A stretch of DNA of 64,000 bases from Nageia nagi (GCA_050084985.1 JBITNC010000001.1:109740001-109804000), one strand, 5' to 3'; numbered from the stretch's first letter, positions 22,850 to 34,599 are shown. Notes: generated by a model from the letters alone, not told the origin. Made by a program: numbers and translations.

Positions 22850-24272
22850 CTAATTCTTTATCGGTTTTATGACTTTGAGTGTGTCTATGTTGTCTTCGAG
22901 TATTCGAATCCTTTTTCGAAATTGATCTTGAAGTGTAAGACTCATAGTCAGAAGGAAACTCCGATGGTGGTGGAGGTAATATTTTAAGAGGTGAATGTCA
23001 TCGTAAAATAGGGATTCTAGGAGGTTTTTGGGATATACCTTTTCCATATTGATCTTTTCCTTTGTAATCAAGTTGTCTCATTTGATTTTGGGTTTGTTCA
23101 ACCCAACTTTTAATGGAATCTTGCTTTTGTTTATCATATAATTTTTGTAGTTCTAGTTCTTTATCCATTTCCTTTTGTAACAAGATGGCCATCTCTTTAT
23201 CCATCGCTTCTTGTTTGTCTAAGTAAGGATCTCGATATCTTTGTATTTGACTTCCTTCAGGAGTTTCTGATTTCAAATTTTTTATTTTTTGATATTCATC
23301 CCACTGTCTTTATTTTTCTTTCTCCATACATAGATATTGTTCCCTTTTTATTTTTTCATTCTCTAATTCCTCAAGTTGTAATTCCTGTAAATGAAGTTGA
23401 ATCTCATGTTATTTATGAAGTCTTTTCTTTTCTTGTTCTAGGAATTCATTTCTTTCTTTTTTGCTTGTTCTTGTTCTATGAATTTCCTTTTATCTCTAAG
23501 AATTTTATCCTCCATTTCTTTTAATTTATTTTCTTATTCTTGAATTTTAATGAATTCGTTAACTTTTCTATTTTCTTCCTTTAGAAGATATTGCATCTCT
23601 GTGGCCTTTTTAATATCATTAGCATATATTTCCATGAATTTTTTACCAACTTTTGTTTTACCTAATCATCATTCTTCTAGTTCTTCATAAGAAGGTATCT
23701 CTTCTATTTTGTACTTAGATGTCCTTCTATGTAATCCTCCATTTGAAGAATAATATTTCTCCGTTTGCTTCATTGAAGGAGCTCTTTGGGATAAATTACT
23801 CGTAGGTATTGATACTTCATTTTTTTCCTAATTTAAGAGATTTATGAGAAAAGGAAGATCCCTCTTTTTGGATTAAAGAACTAACCTTTTGACCATCTGA
23901 TAATAGATGAATGACTCTTTCATATTTAACTTTATATGGCTTAGTCTCTGGTACCGCTATGGTTTTGGCTCAAGATTTATCCTCATCCATTTCTAAGTTA
24001 TCACGCCTATGATTTAGTTTTTTGACATCTCCTGTTAAATTGGAAGACATATTAGGAATAACCCTATAATTAGCTAGGCAATGATGAATTTCAATTAACT
24101 CTTCATCTAACACTTGCATTCTAGCTTTGGTAATAGGATCTTCTATACTTTGTCTTTGTAATCTAGATTGATCATAACCCCAATACCAATCTTTACTTTC
24201 ATAATGAACTACCCGTGGATCTGATTCATCTAAAGGAGGTGGCCTTCTAACCGAATACTCTATCAGATCCAT
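22850..24272 (-). pseudogene. Element B gag N-terminal region (charged coiled coil)
   Basis: Open pieces lie at 24272-23970 (100 aa, starts MDLIEYSVRRPPPLDESD), 23276-22998 and 23071-22850, with stops between. The middle (23700-23000) is a long Lys/Glu/Gln-rich coiled coil with EKEMAILLQKEMDKELELQK-like heptads. Such N-terminal extensions occur in Tat gag proteins and probably help particle assembly (inference). The Met at 24272 is a plausible gag start because upstream becomes noncoding leader. A frame also extends weakly to 24360. Confidence 0.55.
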
Positions 24273-24374
24273 ACTATCTAGATCTATTTCTTATATTTCA
24301 AATGGGTGTTTTCGCATTTTCTTAGCGGTCATACTTCTAGTTTGAACCATCTTTTTAGATATTATAAATAAGCA

Positions 24375-26184
24375 TCGTAAAAAGGAAACTCTATTTTTAT
24401 CTTTTATATTATGTTTTCAAGAAAACAACTTAATGCACAAACAACCTATATGCAAACCTACTTTTAATGATGTGATTATCTTTTTTAACTTTTTCACATA
24501 TTTTTAATGTCTGAGTTAAATGAACGATATGAGTTGTTCATTTTTAATCTTTTAAATTTTCCTAGTTTGTTTTGACTAGTCAAGTGTTAAACAAGGTAGG
24601 TTGGGTAATTCTAATGTTTACAAGTTTCTATGGCTTTTGGCTTGGTTCTAGATGAGTCTCTTTTTTGACTCCTACCTAAAGTAAAGTTACCTTAGTCATC
24701 ACCTCCAAGTGTAACTGGCTCTATGGCTTCAAGTGTGTTAGGTCAATGGGTACAAAGAAGTAAGAATTAATGGTTGGTAGTGACATCCAACTTGTTAATG
24801 TTTAATTATTCCTTTAAGGCCTTATGAAATGCATTTAAACAAGTAAAATACATTTATGCATACTACCCTCCTAAACATTCATTTCCATCTTATTTTAATG
24901 TGATGCAATCAAAGTTTATCTTGAGTGAATCTTGACCTTAATAAACCCCGTTGTTCTTTTTAATTATAATGAAATTCATTATCCAACCTCTTAATGATGT
25001 TCATTAACTCCTTCCAGCTATGGAAGTTTTATATGTGATAAATTTCCTTCTTACTAGTCACATATCTCTTCCACCTCCAATGGAGTGGTAAGAGCAGACT
25101 TAGTAAAAAGCCATTAAGTGTAGATAAATTAATCAAGTGAGATTCAATTACTCCTCCAAGAGTCACATATCCCTTCGACCTCCAATGGAGTGGTAAGGGT
25201 ATACATCTTTAAGAGTGTTAATGTGAAGTATATTTCCAAATAATATGTGAATAAATTTTACCTCTTTCACTTAACTTATTTCTGATCACTTAGGATCGCT
25301 TGAAGTGCAAAAGTGAGAGCATACTTTGTTAAGTGAAAGTACTTAGTGTATTTGAATCCCTCCAATTTGTTAACCTTTTAATATGATTTACACTACCCAA
25401 AACTTGATTTATTTTCCTTAAGTTCATTCCAAATTAAATGTGATTCATTTACCCCTTCCAATTGTGGAAGTATTATGTGTAATAAATTACCTCCTCTTAC
25501 TAGTCACATATCCCTTCGACCTCCAATGGAGTGGTAAGGGAAAACTTGGTAAGAGGTAATTATGTGTGGGTAAATTAACCAAATTAATGATAGTGTTAAT
25601 GTGAAAGAAAAGAATAATTAATTACTCCTTCTTATCTGATCTATTCTGGTCACTTTAGATCACACGAAACACAAAGGGAGAGCATAAGTAGACAAGATAA
25701 AAAGTATTAATGTGTATGTACCCTTCACCAAAAATATGAAAATAAATACATAACATTATACATAAAATAAATTAATAAAAAATATGCATTTAATCTTTTC
25801 TACCTGTTCTTATATGCATTCTAGGCAAAGGAATCACATTCAAAAGTATCCTTCCATTTTAACAACATATTATATATTTTATTTTATTTTTTTAGAAATA
25901 ACAAAAGGAGACAAAATGACCTGGAGTATGAGTCATCGATGTTTAGATAGAGGTCGTTGGCATTTATTCTGAGTCACCGGCATCTAATTTCAATCGCTAG
26001 CATTTAGTTTGGATTACTTTGTAAATCGCTAGCATTCCTTTTGAGTCACCGATGTTTCTGCAATAGATTTCCTAAAATGCATAGAATGCAAAATTTGAAG
26101 TTAGTATATGGAGAAATTCAAATAAACTAGATAACAAAAAGGTAAAATCGTTATAAATAAAAAACCTCCCTATCAATAATGGAA
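24375..26184 (-). other. Leader (5' untranslated region) of B with internal direct repeats
   Basis: This 1.8-kb noncoding stretch lies between primer-binding site and gag. An imperfect direct repeat (about 25000-25340 and 25441-25710) contains three copies of a 40-base phrase around CCTCCAATGGAGTGGTAAG (near 25075, 25178 and 25525). CTCCAATGGAG within it is a short near-palindrome. A cluster of TCACCGGC-like motifs is at 25926-26052. A packaging or dimerisation role is possible but is inference. Confidence 0.65.
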
Positions 26185-26207
26185 GGGTCCTCCTTCTAGC
26201 ACTAGAA
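26185..26207 (-). other. Primer-binding site region of B (degenerate)
   Basis: On minus, directly after the 5' LTR end, the sequence runs TTCTAGTGCTAGAAGGAGG. The position is right for a primer site. I cannot name the tRNA with confidence. Confidence 0.45.
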
Positions 26208-27014
26208 TGTTGCAATGAAAATAAAGTTGGAATGTAGAATAACATGAAATACAATTATTCTTAAATCTTCACTGAACCTTAAATTAAGTAAAATAGATAA
26301 AAATGATGTAATTATAAATTGATATTGATTTTCAGCTCAAACTACAATTTACCCTTGGAAGGGACTTTTACAAATGCCATTTGCCAAAATGAAGGTATCA
26401 GATCTTCATTATTTTTGATTTGCTTGCTTCTCTCCTTGATATGAACAACCTATAAATCCTACACACATGCAAAAGATAATAACATCAAAGCATCTATGTA
26501 TGATAGGTATTAAATTGAAGCTAACATAAAAAAATAAAAGGTATGAGCTCACAAGATTTTGGCAGCATTACCCTACTTCAAAATTGGGTCAAGATTCTCT
26601 CTAATTGCTTTGTATTGGCTTGTATTTATAGATTTTGGGTGAGATGTTTCAAGGCTGGTAAGGGGAAGTGAAAAGCCACTGTAGGTCATAACTAACCCCC
26701 TCTATCCACATCATCTTGGAAAAATGAAATGTTTCAACTTTCTCTCACTATTTTGGTTTCTTGTTCGGTTGTTATAGAGTCACCGAAAATTGCTAGACGG
26801 ACATCAATGATCATCTCAAAATGTCGATGGGAGCTATCCAATATACTCAAAATAGCCAATTTTACCTAAAAAGAGTCATGTGACTACCCATTTTGCATGT
26901 ACTCAATGGGAGCTATCCAATATATGGTTTTTAAACCTATTTTATATTGTCACGAAGAGTTATGATTATTTCAATGTTTACTAGTTAAAAAAGGGACATT
27001 TTTAGGTGTCTACA
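26208..27014 (-). repeat. 5' LTR of element B
   Basis: 807 bp, paired with 9324-10170. It ends GTGTCTACA on plus, immediately before the target duplication at 27015. An internal deletion relative to the other LTR falls in the stretch around 26820-26840. Confidence 0.93.
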
Positions 27015-28020
27015 AGACTGGTTGATTCAAGTTCTATAGCCCTTTTTGATTGCCTCATCAAGATCATTTGGCTCAAATGCTTTGACATATGCTTTTATAT
27101 TTTCATTCAAACCATCCATGAACATAGCCATCCTTCTAGCTTTTGATAGATCTAAAATCATAATAGAAACATTCATGAACTCATCTACATATTCTTCAAC
27201 TATACCTTTCTATTGGATCTTGGTGACCTCATGGAAGTAACTTTCTTCAGTCTCCTTTTCAAAACATTCCAGCAACCTTTGGTAAAATTCATCAAAAGTT
27301 GAGATCTAGTCATGCCCCAACATTTTCAATCCATGGTGCCACCACTCATAGGCTCATCCCTTCAAGGGGAGTGTGGAAAAATGTATGGCCTCATCTTCTA
27401 CCATGGAATTGAAAGATAGGTATGTTTGGACCTAGTGAATCCATCCTCTTACTAAGATCCTTGCACCTCCATCAAATTTTTCCAATTGGATCTTCTGCAA
27501 TGGCTCCTTAAAGATAGGTGGGCATCCTCCTTGTCCTCCCTTCAATTATCCACAAAATTCTTGGAAATATATGATGTTTTTGTACTCTATTGGTTTGGCC
27601 ATGTACTCATTGAACAATTGGTTAAGCCTCTCCTAATGTCTTTAATAGATCTCCTCTGGATCTTCCTCTTTTTTAAAAAGAGGCTTAGGTGGAATAGGTA
27701 TAGACTTTTGGTAATGAGATCTAGCCCTAGATGAGCTCTCTCCTTGGCTATTTCTATTCTCCCAACTGGGTGGTGGAGTCTAGTTCCCTCTTTGGGACAT
27801 GAGTATCTGTAATTGCTCTATCATCTTCCTTAATGCATCCAAGATGGCTATGTTGGAATCAACCTTGTTCCCTTATCTGGCTTCCTCCCACTCTTCAGAT
27901 CCCTCTAGATCTATTATGTCTCTCTCCTCCAAGCTCATTTGGTAATCAGGATCACTTCTTCCTCTCAAGTAGTAATTATGGATCTTGGGTGGCATGAGCT
28001 AATATAGGTTGGTAGGAAAA
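27015..28020 (-). pseudogene. Element A gag, N-terminal part
   Basis: Reading minus from near the primer site, a frame starts MPPKIHNYYLRGRSDPDYQM and continues through an acidic region, a Pro/Lys linker and then the retrotransposon gag core: IHQVQTYLSFNSMVEDEAIH, YEWWHHGLKMLGHD, ISTFDEFYQRLLECFEKETE and EEYVDEFMNVSIMILDLSKA. It ends near KAFEPNDLDEAIKKGYRT at 27040. The pattern W-x-x-x-Y, STFxxF and YVDEFxxL is the classical chromovirus-type gag capsid. Several TAG stops stand where Gln is expected. The protein is cut by the insertion of B at 27015 and resumes at 9323 with the zinc knuckle. Confidence 0.82.
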
Positions 28021-28035
28021 CTAGCTCTGATACCA
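28021..28035 (-). other. Primer-binding site of A (initiator Met tRNA)
   Basis: On minus, TGGTATCAGAGCTAG starts one base after the LTR. It is a perfect match to the plant iMet primer core TGGTATCAGAGC. Confidence 0.9.
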
Positions 28036-28036
28036 C

Positions 28037-29148
28037 TGTAATATCCCCAAAACTCACAAAATGCAATTTTTGTTAAAGTGTAATATTCTAAGTTGAAATA
28101 TCACTACTTAGAAATTTATATATATTTTATATTTTTCTAACTAGTTCAATTCAAATCAGATCTACAAATTGAATAAGAAATAGAGCTAAAAATGAATTTT
28201 ATTCTTCAAGAGTTGGGATGTCCCAAATGGACAAGTACAATACTCAAGGAAAAATATCCAAATGCTTAAAAAGGAGGACATTTGCCCTCATAAGGTAGAT
28301 TTAGATGATTTGGCCTTGCAAGTTCTTCAACCTCTTCTCCCCAATGTTGGATGAGTCTCCTCACACTAATTTGATTGGTCTGGATCTAGGACATGCCTCC
28401 TCACACTAATTTGGTAGGTTAGATCTATATCTAGAATATGGTCACATTGGTTGGATCTAGATCTACCCCATTGGCTAGATATGGATCTAGAATATGGTCG
28501 CACTAGCTGGATCTAGATCTACTCCACTGGCTAGATCTGGATCAAGGATAGAATAGTTCCACCACACTAGCTCAAACTATTCTAGTAACTCCACCTCACT
28601 AACTTGAGCTACTATTCTAGCTTAGGTAAGAACTCCTCCACACTGGCTTGAGCTCTCCCACTAAGCTAGCTGGAAAGCTGCAACTCCACTAACTACTAAC
28701 CCCCAAAAAGAGATAAACTCTAATGATCTTCAAGCATGCCCCAAATGATGCATCCTATCTCCTTTTATAACAAGATCTCTCATAACTTGGAATCACCCAA
28801 AGTGCAATGTCCCTCTTTTGGTGTCTTGGTATGATAAATTAAATCATCTAGGGACCCAGGAAGCCCAATGTCCCACAATGGTTACTTAGAGATGCCAAAT
28901 TACAATATCAATGGATCATAAATGCAACATCCCATTATGAGAGACTAGTATTGCATTAATTACAAATAATTAAGCCAGATTAATTAAATAAAATCCAAGG
29001 GCCTCTTTAGCCTTGGTTACAGAAATAAATGCAAAATATTAATAAAATACTCTTAAATTAATTTATTTCTAGTTTCTCCTCCTTTTCCATGAACGTCACA
29101 CTCCAAGAGGAGATAAAGTGGACATTTTACAAATTTGGGGACATTACA
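28037..29148 (-). repeat. 5' LTR of element A
   Basis: 1112 bp, paired with 6732-7891. It contains the GATCTAG-rich array (28330-28640) and a minus TATA-like site at 28763-28770. Differences from its partner are mostly transitions. Confidence 0.92.
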
Positions 29149-29153
29149 TACAT

Positions 29154-31559
29154 AGAGAATTATTGAAGCAAAGTTAGATATCTTACCCTTGTTATAAGGT
29201 AAGAATTGAGGAGTTGTTGCTAAAGGAGATTGATGTGTTACTAAGGAGTGGAGTTGATCTAGCATTGCAATGGTCATTATGAAGGAGTTTTGGAGGATAA
29301 TAGATCCCATCTCATCCTTCTTGATAGTCATTTGGCATCTCTTAGCCCTAATTCTAAGTTTTAAAGCTTTAAGGAGGTTCATACAACTTGAAAAGGTACA
29401 TTCTTGAAAAATTTTGTAATTTTTATTTCATGTTGAAGTTCATTATTGATTTAATTTTTAGTTCAAGGGAGAAATAATGTTTTTTTTAGAGAATTTGACC
29501 CACCTAGGGCTAGATGTTGGTATTTTGGAGATATTTTGGTATCTAACTTAGAATTTTGAGGGTCCCTCATGGAGGATGTTTGTATTATAGGGGTATTTTT
29601 ATGCCCAAGGCTACATTTTAAGACCACTATGAGACATATGTTAGTGTTTTGAGAGCATTTTCATGCTTGAAGTTACATTATGGGACCATTTGAGGCTAAA
29701 TATTACATTTTTGGGTCACTAGAGGTTGGATGTTGCACTATTAAGGGAATTTTTCTAGCATAGTCTTATAGTTTGAGCTCTCTTTAAGGTAGACATTGGT
29801 GATTTGAGAACTTTTCAAAGGTTGGTTCTACATTTTGAAGTCCATTTTACTTTTTAATACCAATTGAATTTATTTTGAAGGATATCTCAATATTTTAAGA
29901 GTACCCTAAGTTATATGTTGAGTTTTTAGGAGATTTTTTAAAATTTTGCTACATTCTAGAGACACCTAAAGTGGGATGTTAGCTTATTAAGGTAAAATGG
30001 GTGTTTTAGCTACATTATAAGTGTTAATAATTATAAGTATTAAATCATTTTTTATCATAGAAGATAGGTATCAATAAATATCCAAGGTTTTCTAGACATA
30101 CTAACCACTATTTCCTAGTGAATTAGAAGCCACAAGCTATTGTAAGAGGGGTGTTGGAAAATTAGAAAATTAATTTTTTTTATTGACTAAATTTCATAGT
30201 GGTGTTTACACCATGTAGGATTGATAAATATATGTTATAGTTATTCTATTTTTGTGATCAAAATTGGAGGTTGAAAGTGAGACATTGGGAGTATAGGAAG
30301 CTCTTTCTACTATGAGCTTGCAAAAAACTCATCCCTTGAGGTATCTTGGTCAAATTTAAAAATTTAAAATATTCTTAGCATCATTAAATTTTCATGTGGG
30401 GACATTTAAATTCATAATTTATTCTTACAACCCATAACCCATAGGTTCAAAATTTGCTTATTTCATTCCATCATGATAGGACCAAAATTCCAAGTTTGAG
30501 TAATTTAAGTATTTCATATTTTAATATTTTCAAGTAGGAGAAATAAGGTGAAAAAAATATTTTACTTTATTTAAGGAGTATTAAGTAGATACAAGAACAA
30601 ATAATTATTTCCTAGAGAAAGATAAAAAAAATAAAATTATGGGTAACAAAATTTTATTTTGATAAGCAAGAGCTAAGTAAGAATGATCCCTACATAGTAC
30701 CATGGTTAGTTCGAGCAAGGAAGTAGATTACAAATTACAAAGGGTGCTATATCTATATAACCATGTGATTTTTGGTATAAGGAAAGAGCCACTTAAGATA
30801 GGAATGATCATTAGTGATAAGGAAAAGAAACTAGAAGAGTAATTGAAGAGATATGAAAGGAGGTTTAAAAACTACAAGAAGGTAGTGGATTTGAGAATAT
30901 TTTTTGATATCATAGGACAAGATGATTTAATGGAGATGGTGTCACAAGAATACAAGTCAAGGTAAATATCAAAAACACTAGAGATTACTAACCATAATAA
31001 AGCAAAAGAGGTACCTTTCACCATCTCATCTCTCCATCCAAAAGAGAAGGTAGAAGAATTTTCTATTTTGACCAAGTAGGGTGACATGGATCCAACTAAG
31101 TGGGAAGATAATTTTATGGTAACTAAATTATATGAGTGAGAATGAATGAATAAAATAAACCATTTTCTTAAGCTATTAAAAATAATATAACATTTTGAGG
31201 GAACACTATCTTATCTAGATTTATGAATAGTGATGGATGCTTAAACATTATACTTAAACATTGTAAGAGATAGCATGTATTTGGGAGAAGTTATTTATTG
31301 AATGGAAGTAGAAATAAAAGGAGCATATAAAAAAGTTGAGATAGCACACAAGAGGATTCCCAAATACACACACAAAGCATCTCCCTAGTAAGTGGAGGAG
31401 ACACTGATAAGATATGAAGAAGGCCCAAGTCATCATAATGAGGAACCAAACCAACTCATCGATTTTCCATTTTATATTAATGAGGAAGAAAATGGTAGAA
31501 TGAGTATATAAACACCTTAGCACAACTCAAATGCATAAGGGGAATCATAAAGATACCTT
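29154..31559 (+). other. Interior of element C, decayed, mostly unassigned
   Basis: This continues C after the A insertion. It contains an array of about 30-bp units (29500-30010) and a plus-strand reading at about 30780-31130 that is open between stops (KVVDLRIFFDIIGQDDLMEM, then PFTISSLHPKEKVEEFSILT) but matches no domain I know. No gag, protease or RT was found. The minus-strand open frames here (29382-29053, 31087-30872, 31523-31254) show no motif and are probably chance. Confidence 0.5.
29500..30010. repeat. Degenerate tandem array, about 30-bp unit
   Basis: About 14-16 diverged units can be laid out, each resembling TTACATTTTGGGACC, then a run such as ATTTGAGGCTAGATG. The clearest are at about 29609, 29641, 29672, 29703 and 29733. 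It lies in the noncoding interior of C. Confidence 0.65.
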
Positions 31560-31728
31560 ACACCATTAGTAAAAGAGAGAGAATTTAAGATAGGAAAGCA
31601 TGTGTATGTAAGCATGCAACTATAAATGTTATCTCCCAACAATTGAAGGAGGATATAAAAACATATTGTATACTACTGTGGACCTTTTAAAATCTTAGAG
31701 GATATAGGGGAGAATCACTATATGCTAA
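31560..31728 (+). pseudogene. Element C integrase C-terminal domain, first part
   Basis: Plus-strand reading with one frameshift: EFKIGKHVYVSMQ, then YYCGPFKILEDIGENHYML. This is the beta-barrel end of a gypsy integrase (pattern F-x-G-D-x-VYV, then K-F-x-GPFKIL-x-x-IG). It stops at the LTR of F and its continuation is at 47803. Confidence 0.75.
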
Positions 31729-32227
31729 TGAGAGAATTAAACTATAATATGAACAACTCTAAACTCTTAAGATCACATGAAAGCTTATAATACACATCTA
31801 AAAAACTCACAAAGCAATCTCACAAAGATAACATAATATATAAGTGGTTTCTCCAACTAGGAGTGCATCCAATAACTAGATCTCTCTTTTTAACAAATAT
31901 TAACTCTTACAATCCTCTTACACTTTTCTCTTAAACACTATCCTATAGCATAACTTTACTCCACAAATTTATGTGTGATAAAAAAGAGGGATCCTTTCAT
32001 TTATAGGCCAAAATCCCTCTTTGGATCACTATTTTATCTAATGTACAAAAACATGAAATGTATATTCTTTTACCTAAATGGCATGCTCATGACATGTAGT
32101 GTAGGACAAGATACATTATCATATTCACTTAAACACTTAAGGTATCAAATGATACCCTTAAGTATTAGTGAACTTACATAGAAGATTATTACATAATCTT
32201 TACAATAATGCATTATACATCCCAACA
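31729..32227 (-). repeat. 3' LTR of element F
   Basis: It runs on plus from TGAGAGAATTAAACTATAA to ATCCCAACA and aligns end to end with 47304-47802. A TATA-like minus-strand TATAAATG lies near 31999-32005. Confidence 0.9.
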
Positions 32228-32238
32228 CTCCCCCTTAA
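32228..32238 (-). other. Polypurine tract of F
   Basis: On minus, TTAAGGGGGAG directly precedes the LTR start TGTTGGGATG, a textbook copia tract. Confidence 0.85.
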
Positions 32239-33002
32239 TGCAATATTGATATAGATCAAAAAAAAAGAGAAGAAAATGAGAAAGTAAGAGAGTTCTCCTC
32301 CAAATAGATACAACAAAAATGAGAACTTTTTATATATTTATGAAGTAAAAAAGATCTAGTTTAAGATTCACTACTTTGCCAAATACAATCATTAACCATA
32401 ATCAATTTCAATGTACATTAAGTAGTCATTCAACTAGAAGTCATGAAGAATCTCCAAGAGCCTACATACTTGAAGTAGGTAGCCTACAATCTCAAAGGAA
32501 CTTGCAGGTCATAAGCAGTTCAAATAACAAGATCAATTAGATGCAACATATTAATATCAATAAGGATAGATGAATCACACAAATGCCATCATGAACTAAT
32601 CAATGGTGCACTATAAGTTATCACAAAGATGCCAAGCCAAACCTTATATTCACCTATTATATATAATACATGTGTTGATTATCATTACAAAATAGAGCAT
32701 GCACATACAAGTTCCTCATATATGGATAATTAAACAATACCAAAAATAGATAAGAGCTCCTCACACATGGATAAATAAATAGTGCTAGATTGTCCAATCA
32801 TTTTGCTTTAAAAAATTTGTACAAGTTCCTCACACAAAGTGAACTTACCATGAAGGTGTACAATAAAATCAACACTATATAGCATAAAATCCTCTTAGGG
32901 TTGAAGTTGTCATTACAAACATGAATTTGATATAGGAATTCAAACCTCACTCCCCCTTGAGGGAAAATTCACTAACTTAATAGAATCTTTAAGCTTAAAA
33001 AA
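32239..33002 (-). other. 3' noncoding part of F
   Basis: No coding signal is seen between the RNase H stop and the polypurine tract. A loose repeat with CAAGTTCCTCACA and ATGGATAA phrases occurs at about 32708-32835. Confidence 0.5.
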
Positions 33003-33860
33003 CTAAGCTTCTAGAAGGGGTTTAGTGAATAAATCAATAGAGTTCAAGGTGGATGGACAATACTCTAGGTGTGTGATGCAATCAAAAACCTTCTCCTTGA
33101 TAAAATGGGAATGGATTTCCACATGTTTTGTTCTTTGATAGAATATAGAATTATTAGCTAAAGAAATAGTCAATTGATTATCTAAAGAAATCAAATATGA
33201 GCCACCTTGATCATACCTAATTTCATTCAAAATATGCCTTAGCAAAATGGATTTTTGGGTGGCAATAAACATGGCATGATATTCAACTTCTATGGTGGAA
33301 AGAGAAATAGTAGAATACTTATTAAAAAACTAAAAAATTAGCACCTAAACCAATGCTAAATACATATGCAGAGGTTACTTTTTTATCATTTCTATCTCTC
33401 CCATAGTTAGAATCCAAGAATCCAAAGAAACAAATAAGGATAACTTAGAATACTTGAGAGGAAGATCCTTAGTCCCTACAACACACCTCAAAATTTACTT
33501 AATAGCAATAAGATGCTCAACATAAGGTTTTTTCATGAATCATGCCATTAGATTCACTTTGAAGGTAATATCTAACCTAGATATAGTCAAATATAGAAGA
33601 CTACTAATTAATTACATGTAAGCATTAGCATTAGCCAACTAAGAGTTGAAGCTCAAAGAAATAATGATTCCAAGTGAGACTAGGATCATAGCATACCTAC
33701 ATTCCTCCATTCCAAAATTATGTAAGATATCTGATATATATTTAGATTAACTAAGATAAGTATAATCTTTGTATTGATATTCTTGCATTCTAAGATAGTA
33801 GTGTAGAAGACTAAGATTAGTTATTTCAAACATTTTCTTAAGTTTGGATATGCACTCTTG
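33003..33860 (-). pseudogene. Element F copia RNase H
   Basis: The open frame 33272-33003 (89 aa) is the C-terminal part of copia RNase H: DNQLTISLANNSIFYQRTKH, VEIHSHFIKEKV and STLNSIDLFTKPL, the usual A-x-NP-x-x-HxRTKHI-x-HHFxRE and ADxxTKxL landmarks. Several conserved residues have changed. Upstream (33860-33273) is the RT-RNase H connection, riddled with stops. RNase H degrades the RNA template during cDNA synthesis. Confidence 0.8.
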
Positions 33861-33866
33861 AATGAT

Positions 33867-34530
33867 TTAATCATTATTCCTAGTAATATAAAGATCATCC
33901 ACATAAAGGAGAATCAAGACAACATCTTTTACTTGAGTTAGCACATATAAATCAAAGTTAAAAAAATACTTGGAGAAACCAATGTCAGTAAAATATCTAA
34001 AAATCTTCTTGTACCAAGCTATAGGTGCTTGCTTAAGTCCATACAATGACTTCTTTATCTTGTGCATAAAGGATTTTTTTCCTTCTATAATAAACCCTTT
34101 TGGTTGATTCATAAAGATTTCCACATCTAAGTCACCATTTAAGAATTTGCCCTTAACATAAAGTTTGAAAAACTTTTCATCCTTGATCTATAGAAAAAGC
34201 AAGGATAATTCTCATTATAGGCATTGTTGTTATGAGAGCAAAGGTTTTCTCATAATCTACATTGTATCTCTAAACAAAATCTTTGGCTACTAACTTTACC
34301 TTGTATTTTTTAATATCCCCAACAAAACTAAACTTGACCTTGTAGATCCACTTATTGGCAATCACATTCTTCTCATTGGGATAAGGAACCAAATCACAAG
34401 TTTCATTTTTCATAAGCACCTCATACTTCACTTTCATGGCTTCTATCTACCACTCATGCTTAGAAGCTTCTTTGAAGGTTGAGGGCTCATGGTTATTGTC
34501 AATATTGGTATATAAGGATTTGTTCAAGGT
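33867..34530 (-). pseudogene. Element F copia reverse transcriptase
   Basis: Reading starts around 34530 (EASKHEW, then VIANKWIYKVKF and the K-x-KLVAK block). After a frameshift it continues in the open frame 34124-33867: EIFMNQPKGF, KSLYGLKQAP, AWYKKI and the catalytic LLYVDDLYI at about 33900. These are the standard copia RT motifs. The DVK-type motif before EIFM is lost in frameshifted sequence. RT copies the genomic RNA. Catalytic YVDD is kept, but the gene cannot be translated whole. Confidence 0.85.
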
Positions 34531-34599
34531 CATACTTCTTGTTACCCTTTTAGTTAGATAAATTTGGTCCTAAGGTGACTTATCTACATCAATATCTAA

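Larger units (their letters stand above)
9324..27014 (-). mobile_element. Element B: Tat-lineage Ty3/gypsy with two extra ORFs, minus strand, 17.7 kb
   Basis: The LTRs are 9324-10170 and 26208-27014, highly similar and TG...CA. The minus-strand order is 5' LTR, long leader, gag, protease, RT, RNase H, second archaeal-type RNase H, integrase, a sense extra ORF, an antisense plant-mobile-domain ORF, a purine tract and the 3' LTR. The dual RNase H, a CHHC gag finger and extra ORFs between integrase and 3' LTR are established marks of the Tat lineage. It lies in the gag of A. It is the deepest and visibly best-preserved element on the left side, yet every gene has stops or frameshifts, so it is not active as it stands. 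Confidence 0.92.
6732..29148 (-). mobile_element. Element A: minus-strand gypsy carrying gag and protease only, split by B
   Basis: The LTRs are 6732-7891 and 28037-29148, flanked by a perfect 5-bp duplication TACAT. The primer-binding site (iMet) is next to the right LTR and the polypurine tract next to the left one, so transcription runs right to left. Own internal sequence is 28036-27015 plus 9323-7892, about 2.45 kb. It encodes gag, a zinc knuckle and a retropepsin, with no RT, RNase H or integrase visible. This fits an internally deleted or non-autonomous chromovirus-like element. Its gag is interrupted at 9323/27015 by element B. Confidence 0.9.

Noticed and set aside
30872-31523. Minus-strand ORFs at 31087-30872 and 31523-31254 as genes
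   Set aside because: They lack motifs, and the plus strand in the same place reads as a decayed coding stretch of C.
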